This document shows, piece by piece, positions 50,631 through 62,600 of a stretch of DNA of 64,000 nucleotides. Each line of letters opens with the position of its first letter. The stretch's first letter is position 1. The position numbers and the translations under genes were made by a program. The notes beneath the pieces were generated by a model. That model saw only the letters and a list, made by a program, of their open reading frames with translations. It ran no database searches and was not told the DNA's origin. The stretch is from Zantedeschia hybrid cultivar. Its lineage: Eukaryota; Streptophyta; Magnoliopsida; Alismatales; Araceae. The DNA is taken from assembly GCA_030544215.1 (NCBI GenBank), contig JARZZO010000002.1, positions 81,661,150-81,725,149 of the forward strand. Reading direction: 5' to 3'.

Positions 50631-53600
50631 CCGATCTCCACGGATGCAGGCATCGCGTGCGGCAGCCGATCTCCACGGATGCAGGCATCACGTGCGGCAG
50701 CTCCGCCAACCTCCACGGATGTGGACAGTGTGTGTGGAAGCTCTGCCAATCTCCACCGAGCCCTGGACATCAGTGCTCAGCCACGTCGACAGGGAGGTAG
50801 TGGGAGGTGGCAAGCACCTGACGTACTTGACGGCCTGATGATGATGCCCATCTTGTCGCCGCCATTGTCGTCCTTCCCAAGAGGGGGAGTGAGAGTGGGA
50901 AGGGCCAAGCACTTGGGGTCGATGACGGTGTTCTTCTTGCTGCACCATGATCGTGATATCTAGGTGGGGTTCTGCATGACGTTCAGATTCCTCCATACCA
51001 CTCTCCTCGGTGGGTTCTGCAGGACTGCTGCTGCTGCTGTGCCTTCTAGAGTGCTACTGCTGCTCTGTGGGTGACTAATGGCCAGTGGAAGGCATGGGGT
51101 CTTGAGAGGGGAGGAAATGGCAAGGGCCTCTGCAGAGTGAAGTAAATGGCAATCTCCCCTTCCACCTCTACCTCCAGCCCTCCGCCGCCTCCTCCTCCAT
51201 CTCCTCTATCACCTCCACAGAGTGGACAAAGGCATCCCCATCACTGGCCGGATGAAGGTGCTTCCCCAGTTTTCCCAGGTTGCAGTGGCAGGTGGGAGGT
51301 GAGGGGCGGGCAGGGTGGGCAGTGGCTGGGCTTTCATCAGTTTCGTGAAGGAAATAGTAGGCACAGGCTGAGTCGAGCCCCCATGGGCCTTTGAAGATGT
51401 AGATGGATTGGGCTCAGGTTCAAGCTGGCACTACACATCAATAGAATGGGCTGGGCTAGGCTAAAGGTGGGTTTGTTTGGGCCCAGCCCATTGACACCCC
51501 TAGTTGGATAGCTGTATTTGATGGCTCTATCAGTATCAATTTTGATATTGCTACTAATAGTGGGTAGTCGGAATATTGAGGGGGAGCCTTAGTGCAGTGT
51601 TAAGGTTGCTCCACTGTGAACACAAGGTCAGGGGATCAAATCTAGAAAAAGCTTCTTTCCAAGCAAGCAAAGGTTAAGGCTAGGTACTGATCCTCCCTAG
51701 ACCCTGCACTGCAGGAGCCTCGTGGAACTAGGCCGCCATTTAGTGGGTGTTCGGATTAGCAACATTAGCAAAGTTTATCGTCATATTTAATACTGGTCTG
51801 GACCCATTACAAATCAGTCCTTGATAGTTCAATACTCCCTCTTCTCTCCCTTCCCCATCCCTAACTCTCCCCTTCCCTTTCGGCTGCCATCCTTTGCACT
51901 TCTTTAGTATCAATTTCAATATTCATATTATAGAATTTTAACTAATAATCTAACCAAATGGCACATTATAGTTTACTATTGTTTAGATAGTCTGTAGTCA
52001 ATGAAAATGCATGGCTGTTTTTTGTCACCCATGGGGAAACCTCTCTCCCTCTATCCCATCTCTGCACACCACTGTAGGCCCTCTCTCTCCATTCCAAACC
52101 TTTGAGGCACAGATGATGTTTGAACCAGCTGAAGCTGAAATGTAACCTATGGGGCCAAGATTACATGCTGTTCCCAGGGTTGACTGACTAGCTGTAATCC
52201 CAGAGTCCTTGTCACACAAAATTTCTGCCACAGGCGCATACAGATTCCCCACCCCAACACTCCAAACTACAAAGAAAACAAACTTACCCTCATTACTATT
52301 ACAAGCTACCTCTCACTACCATTTCTTTCATGCAACAACTAAAAAACAGCTGGTTAGAATGGTTGATTGATTCTGGTCATTTTTAGCCTACTTACTTGAC
52401 CCAGTCCAGCATTACATGTGCAGGAGTAGAAGAGTGAATTGTCTACTTCATTGAATCCTCATTCCTCTCTTCCTAACACTGCTTGATATTTCCTCTCGCC
52501 ACTATTGCAATCTAACTCCTCTCTCTACTATTGCAATCTAACCTTTCTGTAGTCTATACCTTTTTCCTTACTCTTTGGCAAAGTGCAAAATAGAATAACC
52601 AATGCTTTAAAGATAATTTTGCATAAGCCCTAGAAATTCTGCTTTACAGGAATCCCTGTGCATCAAAGTTCAGTCCTCCACCCTCCAGCTCTAATCAACA
52701 TCTTTGATCATGGTGGCAGAGAGGGCAACTTGAAAAACAGATAATTTATCTGGTTGGCGAAAGCCATTTAGTCCACACAGGCATTCATGAGCCACTGCAT
52801 GCCCATATTAGCTCTGGGCCTCTTCTGCAAGCTTGAGTTCCAAGTCCACTGCTCAGTTCAGTAATGTGGTAATGAAGCCCATTTACTCATTAGATCTTCA
52901 AGGCTTGCAGTTTTGACGCACTGCTTACTTTCCTACTCTTCTAGAGATTGTGATTTTCTTTTTCCTTTTTTTTTTTTTTTTTGTGGGGGGGGGGGTTTGG
53001 TTGAGCCATTTAGTCTAATATTGGATACTCAAACCACTCCATGACTATATATTAGTTTTGTGCCTCTCTACCCCACAGACTTGAGTCTAGGCTGCAAATC
53101 TGATTTAGTAACAATCCAATAGAGCTATGCAAGAAATCAGTTGATCTAATAAGCCTCTGCTCTGTACGATAGACGATAAACCAATATTACAAACAGAATG
53201 CATCTCTTGAAAGCCCTCTCTACTCATACTTCCTCATCCACCTAGGTTTCACTTGAGCACTAAATCCTGATTAAACTATGCCTCAGAAAATTTGACAATA
53301 AAAAATGTTTGGTCCTTTTCCAAACTTTCACCTACAACAACCAAATTCTTCACTCCAGTTGAATCAGTTGATTGAGTTTGAATGACTACATAGGACGTAA
53401 TGATCATCTCAAAAATAATTTGTTTTGTATTCTAGGTTACTCTTGATCAATCCCATCGAAATTACTCTTCAAGGAAATGTAAATGTCGATGCAACTCATT
53501 ACTATCATGGAGCAATTACCTTTCATCTGTACAGTTATATAGAAGGTGTTCTTCACACTCCACAGTTTGTTTCTTTAAGATGCCTTTGACATATCATAAT

Positions 53601-56600
53601 TTTTCCCTTCTACACCACATTGAATAGGGGTGTCAATGGGCCGGGCTCGGGTCGTGTAATGGTCCCAATTATGGACCACCGGCAGGTGCACAATTCTAAA
53701 ACAAAATAATAACAAGCATGAATGTAAAAGTACAAGAAGGATGTCATGTCCATTATACAACAGAAAGGAGTAATAAATAAAACACATCCCAAGAATTTAA
53801 ATAAACTGGCCATATCTGAATGTTTCTCAATTGCACATTGACCTTATTCCTAAAAAACAACAATTTATCTTTTACTGAGATCTCAATCAACGAAAAGATC
53901 GAGATCTCAGTAAAAGATAAATTGTTATTTTTCATAACTGGGACCTCTACATATGGTATCAGAGCCACGAACCAACCAGAAGTGTGGGAACAAAGTGTCA
54001 CACAGGGCAAAATGCTACACTATGAAAGAGCTACCCTAGAGTGTGAAGTTGCATGGTGGGAATCACCTCTTGAGGGGGCCACCTCTGAAATCCTACATGC
54101 CTGATGGATTGGTTGTAGGTTATGTGTATTATGGTCCTGATGAGGAAATCAAGCTTCTAAAAAGGATAGATTGTAATACCCCGCATAAGAACATGTTAAA
54201 TATACTAAATCAGTAGACTATCCACAACCAAGGTAGGTCAACTCGGGGGTCGGACTCGGATCGGTCCGGTCCTGACCGAGTGGATCGGCCGATCCGACCC
54301 GATCCCGAACCGGTCCGGACCAAGCCGGACCGGTTTGGCCGATCCAATTTATAAAAAGGGAAAAAATAGAAGAAAATAGGAAAAAATAGAAAAACAAGTC
54401 CAAAAAATAAGAAAAAAATTCAAAAAATCAGAAAAAATTATATTTACCCAAAACTTATCTAGGACCTTGGGTAAGCCCTTGAATTTTTATTAACTTTGAA
54501 AAAAACTTGAATACAATACATGGGGGGGACATAAAACCTTACCCCTAAGTATTACATGATAATAAAAAAAAACACTCACACAAAGTGACAGAACAAGTAG
54601 ACATACATTTATTCTAGCCTTACATTGTAGGTGCTATACAAATGTTGCACATAATCGGCCCAAGACATATAAGCTTGGTAACATTGTTCATATTCCTGTA
54701 CAAATCGGTTATACTCATCTGTGAATGGGTAGATTATTGTCACCGGTATCCATCTTTGTGTCTTTGGCTCATGATAAGATCCTTCTGAGGTTGAGGATTG
54801 ATAAGAGGAAATATCTAAAGTTGGAGGATAAGTGGGATATCCTCCTAAGTAACTCGATGCATCATAAGGTGGTGGATGTTGATAATATGTACCTGGATAT
54901 CCATAAGGACTATAACCCTCTAATGGAACTTGAGAGGATGCATCAGACGAATGCTCTTGAGATGATGTTCTCTTTAGGAACTCTTGTTGTTGTTTCCCTT
55001 TGCCTTTATTTATTGCTGATGTGCCCTTAGCCAACCTACTGGAGTGGTCATCATCCTGCGTAACATGCGTAAATTCTTGCTCTCCTGTGAAAATCATTGG
55101 AGGAGCTTCATCATGTTGACTTGATCTACGTCCTCGAGATGACCGTTGTTGCAAGGATCCACCTTGACTTCCATGTGGATCATCATCGTCATCGTCAGGG
55201 GTAGTCGTTGCCGAAGTAAAGTCGTCTAAAGTTTGGTAAACGACCTTGTCGCTCGGCTCTGGTGTCTCGTCTGACTCATCTTCTTGTACAATTTCTAAAT
55301 CTGCAATATCAACATGAGTTAGTTTACCTTTACCCTTACCTGAACTTTGTGGGGTGGATTTCTTTTGCCGTTTTGAAGGAGGTGGAAGTTGAAACTCAAC
55401 GGACAAGGGGACACCATCTAATTGTCCTTCTGCCCATGACCGATCGTTTGGATCAAATTCTGATGGACTCAAAACATTCCTTGCATCCACCCATGCATTC
55501 AGTGGGTTCTGCTCCTCACATATCTCGTCCAGATTGATTGGTTCCTCAACTTGTTGTTCTGCTTGCACCGGTCTTCCAGCAACTTCATCTCTCCATCGTT
55601 CTTCTTCTCTTTGGTTCTCTTGAATTTTTTGAAGATTCTTTAATTTCAAGCGCATGTTGTAGTGGCAAAAGACCAATTGCTCTAATCTCGCTGAGCTTAA
55701 TCGGTTCTTTTGCTTGGTGTGTATCAAGCTAAATGTAGACCAGTTCCTCTCACAGCCAGAAGAGGAGGTGGTTTGGCTCAATACACGGATAGCAACATAA
55801 GCAAGATCTTCATAACCTGGAGCCTTCCCATGATCCATCCACCAATCAGCTGTAATTCCATAATGATCCAACTAACAATTAGTATTGTAATTTGTAAAGC
55901 CTAGGCATGATAAGTTGATAACAATTTTTTGAAAGTATTAGTTATGTGTAAAATTCTAAATACCTGGTGAAAGCAACATGACTGCCCGTTGAGCACGATG
56001 AGTACCAAAATGTAATGTCCGAAGCCTATAGTGATGCATTTTGTTGCATGCTATGATAGCTCGATCCTCATCATGTAACAAACGCCGAATTACATTTTGA
56101 GTCCCACGGAGTACTTCTTCATCATTGGGCGCATGTTGAGTAGCATAGCTATATTGGTATCTTGGGTTGAAGAAATGACCTAAAGAATTGAAAAATAAAT
56201 TAAAAATGAAATAAAACTTATAGGAAATAAAATGGCGACCAATATGGATTGACTTATTTTGTTACCTGCCGCATGCAAGTCATGGTGGAGTGTCCTATCC
56301 CATCTTGCATCTATAATATCCCACCACTTTCTGTATGTATTTTTGTTGGCCCTAGCAATGTCTTCTTTTGCACGGTCCATAGCTTCATATAAATATCCCA
56401 TTGTGGCCTTCTTATCTCTATCCACCATCCTCAGAACCCGCACAAGAGGTTCAACTACGCTCAAGATCATCTTTATATCCTTCCAATACTCTCGGCTCTC
56501 AATCAAGTCCTCAACCTGCTTCCCCTTGTCTCTAGCATCATGCTTCGCGTGCCTTGTCATCCAATCCTCCCATCCTTTACTTGAAATCATCTGCTTCAAG

Positions 56601-59600
56601 GGGCGTTTTTGTGATTGTATACTCTCCAAGGAAATGTATGTGGAGGCGAAACGAGTTACCCCAGGGCGTAGTAACTCCCTCTGTCTAGTGTGTTCACGCA
56701 TCAACGTGAGCACATAGTTATGGTTGTAGATATAAGATGTGATGAATTGGACTGACTTCACTGTTTCAGTAATTTTTACATCTTTCCCAATATCTTCTAA
56801 CATCAAATCTAGGGAATGAGCAGAGCAAGGAAGCCAATATAGATGTGGTCTCTTCTCCATTAACATATGGCCAGCAGCTTTATATGAAGCTGCATTATCT
56901 GTTACAACTTGGACAACCCGATCTTCTCCCACCTGCTCCACAATGTCATCAATTAACTTGAAAAGATATTCATCATTCTTTACCTTTCCACTAGCATCTA
57001 CGGACTTCCAAAATACAGTCCCAACTTGACAGTATATAAGGAAGTTAATCGTACTTCTTCTCGTAATTCCTATTCAAATAATGTTATAGATGTTAGCGAA
57101 TGTCTAAATTAACTAAAAATATAATCTGTTAATCTAAGATTCTAATTTCTAAATATGTTAAACTAATTCAATGTACTCACCTGTCCAGCTATCTGTCATT
57201 ATTGTGCATCCTCTTTCATCCCAAATTCGCTCAAACGACTTGATATACTCCTAGAGATCACTTACCTCTTGAAGAAGATAAGTGTTGTATATCTCCTTGG
57301 GGGTTGGTCCAGGAATACCCTTACCCACATCTCCAATAGTCTCAATCATGTCCTCCCAATAAGGACCATTTGCAGCATTGGCAGGTACACTGTTATAAAC
57401 AAACCATCTCGAAACAGCACGGCCAATCTTCTCCTTGCATACCTTCAGGTTCTTCATAGCAACTGTGATTGATGGTTGTCTACCTCTCCGTCTTGTTAGG
57501 AAAGCATCTATAGGACCCACTCTAGGATCATTGTCCCTAGTCAAGTCATGAATTTCCTCCTCGTTGGATCCATGTTCGGATCCACTCCCTTGCCCAACGT
57601 GTCGACCGGTGCGTCTATACACATCCTCATCAGCAAAAGATCGTCTACTTTCGTCCATGGCTCGACGTATATCATCTTTAAATTAAAATAGATGATTAGA
57701 CTAATTTAATCGAGATGAAGTATAAAGAAGTAAATAATTAATTGAAAATTTTAAATCAAAGAATACTTCGAGAAAAGTCTTCAAATGCAGTGGATCTCCT
57801 TCTGGTAGGGTCTATGTCTCCCTCTCGAGATCTATCTCCCGGAAGGTGAATATGAATACCTTGACCTGAGGGCCGTGTCATTTCCTCCCTAATTTGGCCT
57901 CTCATCGTTGATGCTGCTCCTTTTTCCAACTCTTTGTCGTAGGTAATTTTTGAATTGATTTTTTACCTCTAGTGGTGCAGCAGTACAAGCCTTCACTTCT
58001 CCTTTGATACCCCCAATATGTTGTTTTAGACGAAAAACTCCACCCGAAATAATCCGACTGCAGTAGTTGCATTTGACTTTGCGTGAAGCCATGTCTACGA
58101 CGGTGCAGTGATTCCATCCCGGGTCACCACGAGAGGTGACAGATGTGGCCTCATTATGCTCAGAAGTCGACATCTTTAAAAATAAAAAATATATTAATAG
58201 GGAAAGAGATAATTAGTAATTAACTAATTACATAAAGAGAAATGGTGAGAAATAAGAAAAAACATAGAGAAAGAGAGTGAGATTTCATATCATACCTCGA
58301 GGGAGAGTGAGAGACAATGAGAAATAAAGCTACAAAGACTAAAAGAGGTTAGAGAGAAAAATTAAAATGCAATAAAAATAATATGATGAAAAAAATTTGA
58401 TGTAGTCCGTCGGTCCGTCCTTTAGAGTTTAGAACTCTAGAGAGCTTTGGAAGTTTGGAGAGAAAGAAGTTAAGAGAGCTTTGAGTCTTTGAGAGAGTAT
58501 GAGAGCTTAGAGAGAGAGAGAGAGAGAAGCTTTAGAGAGAGAGAGAAATGAGAATTTGTGTGAATGAGGGAGAGAAGGGTAGGAGGGGGTTTTATAGGGA
58601 CTTGGGGGGACTTGGAGGGGCTTAGAAACCCCTCCTAACCGTTGGGAACCCATTTGAAAAGGTTCCCAACGGCTACCCAACGGCTAGTTCTGAACTAGCC
58701 GTTGGGTGGCCGGGTCGGCCGGACCAGTCTGACCCGGGTTGGGGTCGGCCGACCCGGCCGACCCAACCCGATCCTAGCGATCCCGGGTTGGGGTCGCTGG
58801 GTCGGGGCTCGGGGTCGGTTCGGACCGCTCGGATTCCGAGCGGACCGGGCGATCCGATCCGACCCGGCCGACCATGTCCACAACACCGGTTAGCTATTTT
58901 TCATTAGAAAGAACTCCGAAGTTAAGTATGCTCGGTTAGGAAAAGTTCCAGGATGGATGACCTTCCTAAGAAGTCTACCAACTAGCACAGTTGTTGGGCC
59001 AGTTAGCTGATTGGGTTGTTATAGGTTGGGTTTAGCAAAGCCCAAGTCCAAGCCCGCCAAGAAAAGTGAGGCTCAAACCCACTTCTATATGCCTAAGTCC
59101 AAGCCCAGCCCAAGTCCAAAATAACTCGAGTTTCGAGCTTGGACTTCAGGCTTAAATATAAAAAGATTTAATTTCTTTATTTAAAAGATGTAATCTATCA
59201 CATAAATAAGAATTAATGTCTATACGTAAGCCTCATTACCCATTAAAAAATGAGACCTTCAAGATCATTAAGTTCAATAATACAAATAAAAAAAATCAAA
59301 ATAATCATTTATATTATGATCTGTCATGTTTAACTTAAAATAAAAACTCTAAAGAACACATCTTTTATAAGATCAAAATCTAACATAGCACATAGATCAA
59401 ATGTTGATTAACTCATATTAAAAATCAAAATAATCATTTATATTATGATATGTCATGTTTAACTTAAAATAAAAACTCTAAAGAACACATCTTTTATAAG
59501 ATCAAAATCTAACATAGCACATAGATCAAATGTTGATTAACTCATATCAAAATATTACAATGGTTAATGGTGCATATGATGATTTTGAAGGTGTCATAGA

Positions 59601-62600
59601 GACATGAATTCTATAAAGTAATTTTCACGTCTAATAATCTTTAATAAGTACATGTGAAGAGCACTCTTTTGAACTTAAGATAAAACACAATCCAATGTTC
59701 ATACTTGGCATAAATTAATTTGTATAATATGCATGTGCAAATGAACGATCTTGTCAATGTGGAAATATATACATTATATGAATTCAATTACTTTTCTTCA
59801 TATCTTATGTTTATTGCACTTTTTGGGCTTTCGGGCCCGGGCTTGACAACGCCCAAGCCCAACCTATTTTTAAGGGTTGGGTTTAAAATTGAATCCCAAG
59901 CCTAGCCCAAAAATGAAATGGGCTCAATTTTAATGCTCAAGCCCACTTAATTGGGGTCGGGCCGGACTGGGCTTTCGGGCTTTTGGGACCCATTGGCAGC
60001 CCTACACCAAAAAGTACTCTAAAACCCACGTGAAAGAGAATTCGTCAAACCGAAATGCCTTTAAAATGTTCCAACAAGAACAAATCTAGATAAAAGAAAG
60101 TAGGACCATGTCAAAGACCCTTAATTAACCTAAATTATAGCTTAAGTTCTGTCTATATTTACAAAAGAAGTCATATCAATGGAGGCCTTGATGCCCATTC
60201 ATATAAAAAATCTGCATACAACTTTGGCACAGTCTAAACTATTGGATGCCCCTAGGAAATAATATAAATCTACTCCTAGCAAGGATGCTATCACCCAGTG
60301 TTAGGTTCTTTTAGGAAGTGCCTTTCTTTTGAACGCATCTAAAACAAGCCTAGTGAAAATTTGTATGCAAGTTTCAATTTTAGTAAGCCTAATATCAAAC
60401 AAGGGATTTTTAAGCCCTTGTATCTTTTGAAATTACCAAAAAAATTCCTCCAATCCAACTAGTTTCCTGTAAGCCCCCACAATCTTCAAATGTTCACCAA
60501 AACACCCATGTAGTTAATGGACGTTCAAAATAAGGAATATATGAAGAATATTCCATCCACTGTCATTGCTAAAATTCTAAGACCAAAATACCCCTTCATC
60601 TTGCACAAACCGCCTTCAGTTCCTCTGCTCCCTTAACACTTGCGCCAGTGGCGCTACCGCCATCTTCCTCACCTCCGATGACTTGGCCACCTCGAACACC
60701 CCCACGTGCTCCCCATGAAGCCCACGTTGCCAATGGCCCCAGTAGTCTCTTCGGATGCCATGGTGAGGCATCACGCCACCTTGAGTGCTGGTGGTATCTC
60801 CAATTTCCCATCCAAGCGCATTCTAGCAGTGCATCTTGGCAACTCATCTTGATGGTTGGCAATCTGCGGCACCCAAGCGCATCTCCTGGCGGTGCATCCC
60901 ACGTCAGCCCTCTACCATTGATAGTGAGCTCCTCACTCCCAAGCCCGTCCCCACCCATGCCCCCCCCCCCCCCCCCCCCAAAAAAAAAAAAAAAAAAAAC
61001 CTCGATCTCCATTCTCTGCATCTGGGTTCCTTCATCATGGGAGCTGCAGTCCATGTACTCAAAAGGAGGGCTGTCCACAATGTAAAAAGCTCAATGTTCT
61101 GGAACACAATATGCATTTGCAGGAGAGAGGAAACAATGGAAACACAAATGGAGATGTTCATAGCAAATACTGCTGCACACGCAGTACAGAGATTTTCCAA
61201 AGATGGACACATAGAAGGCCACGAATAGGGGAGTGAAGGTGATAGAGAGGGCCATCCTATCCGTGCTCCCTGCTAAGGACTACGCGCCCATGGACAGGTT
61301 CGACAGTGTCACCGGAATTGCTGGGTCAATGGCATCAGCGGACTTGGCAGAGCCGGGGCCCGGGGTGGATGGCGTGATAGACCAGGAGGCCAGCAGTGCT
61401 GGGGTAGATTGACTAGTCAACAGAGATGGGGTGGTCAGTGGAGTGCTCAAAATGGGTGGGGCCGACAATGACACCACTACTGACGATGATGCAGGCCCAC
61501 CAGTGACGGCTATGATGATGACAAGTTAAAGTGGTAATGGGTTAGCCAAGAGAGAGAGTTAGTGAGAGAGAGAGAGCACACTGGTTGGGCTGCAAAGAGG
61601 GACTATTCCCCATTGCACAAGGTGGGGGATGGCCGATGGCGTCTGCACATTGCAAGCGCCGGGGAGGGTGAGGGTTGTGTCCAGTTGACGGCGATTCTGG
61701 CTAAGGTCATCATTTTTTGTCCGGCGGGTTTCGACAGTTCCTTCGGGCTCCAGTGTAGTCACCATCTTCTGTTCCGTCCTCATCGGGGTTAATCCTAGCT
61801 TAAGGGAGGAGAGAAATGAGGGAGTGACTGGTAGGGATTCTTTAACCAAAGGTACATTGGTAATGTTTTCTCTAAGGTAGTTTGAACCCAACCCTAGTTA
61901 ACTTTTGGTTGATGTCTGTGATTAGTGTTGAAGACAAGGGCTTCTTTTATCTAATGACAAAGATTTTTGTAATTTTGAAAGATTATAGAGGCTTAAAAGT
62001 AAAAATCCCATCAAACAATTGATCACGTGCAAGCGATCAACTTTTCAACTAGACACAGATGAGATGTAATACCTGGAGTTAATGCTCCTCGAGGCTTCGA
62101 CGAGGAAGAGCCAAAGGTTATCAGAGGTTATGGGTCTGTTGCAAAATTCTGAGAGCCTCGGACTATGAAATGGTCATTGTTAGGGAGGTTTTGGATTCAC
62201 TTTTTCTACTTGTCTCTTTAGCAGGGAGTTAGATGAGTTTAAGGGTCAATATTAATGTTGTTTTTGGGAGCCTCAAGATTTGTAAGCACTGGGAATGGCT
62301 TTTGGCTGCTCTGGATATTGCATTAAGGAGCTGAAACCCATGTTCTGTATAAGCCCAAGGGCAACAAGAATTTGTATCCATAAAGCAATCATGTTATTCA
62401 TATTTCCTTTAGTCCAACATGTTCTCTGTTGTTTTATCTTCTAATTTTTGTCTCTGTTGAGTTTGTGATGGGAATGCATCAATACATCTCACACACAGGA
62501 TGTTTCGGTGCAGAAGGAATGCTATGTTGGTACGCTCAAAAGGGTGCAGCAAACCATAACCTCAGCCGCCCAATCTTCACACATAGGATGTTTTGGTGCA

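Larger units (their letters stand above)
53954..59023 (+). mobile_element. Cassandra-type TRIM retrotransposon remnant, 3' LTR split by the hAT insertion
   Basis: TGGTATCAGAGC at 53954-53965 is the primer-binding site complementary to initiator methionine tRNA. About 205 bases of non-coding internal DNA follow, ending in a purine run before TGTAATACC (54172), the LTR start. With the hAT and one target copy removed, the LTR reads 54172-54228 plus 58885-59023, about 196 bases, ending GGGTTGTTATA. Its second part (58911-58974) resembles 5S rRNA (ACTCCGAAGTTAAG, GGATGGATGACC), the hallmark of Cassandra. The 5' LTR is not recognisable before the primer site. Confidence 0.8.

Noticed and set aside
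50449..50996. Several ORFs in the GA-rich region at 50.5-51 kb
   Set aside because: Arg-Glu runs come from the GA microsatellite inside a non-autonomous element; frames overlap in all directions.
58911..58974. A 5S rRNA gene
   Set aside because: Only the central control-box region matches, with many changes, and it sits within an LTR. It is the 5S-like part of Cassandra.
60596..61228. Overlapping ORFs on both strands around 61 kb
   Set aside because: They run through the poly-C/poly-A tract and contain no conserved domain.
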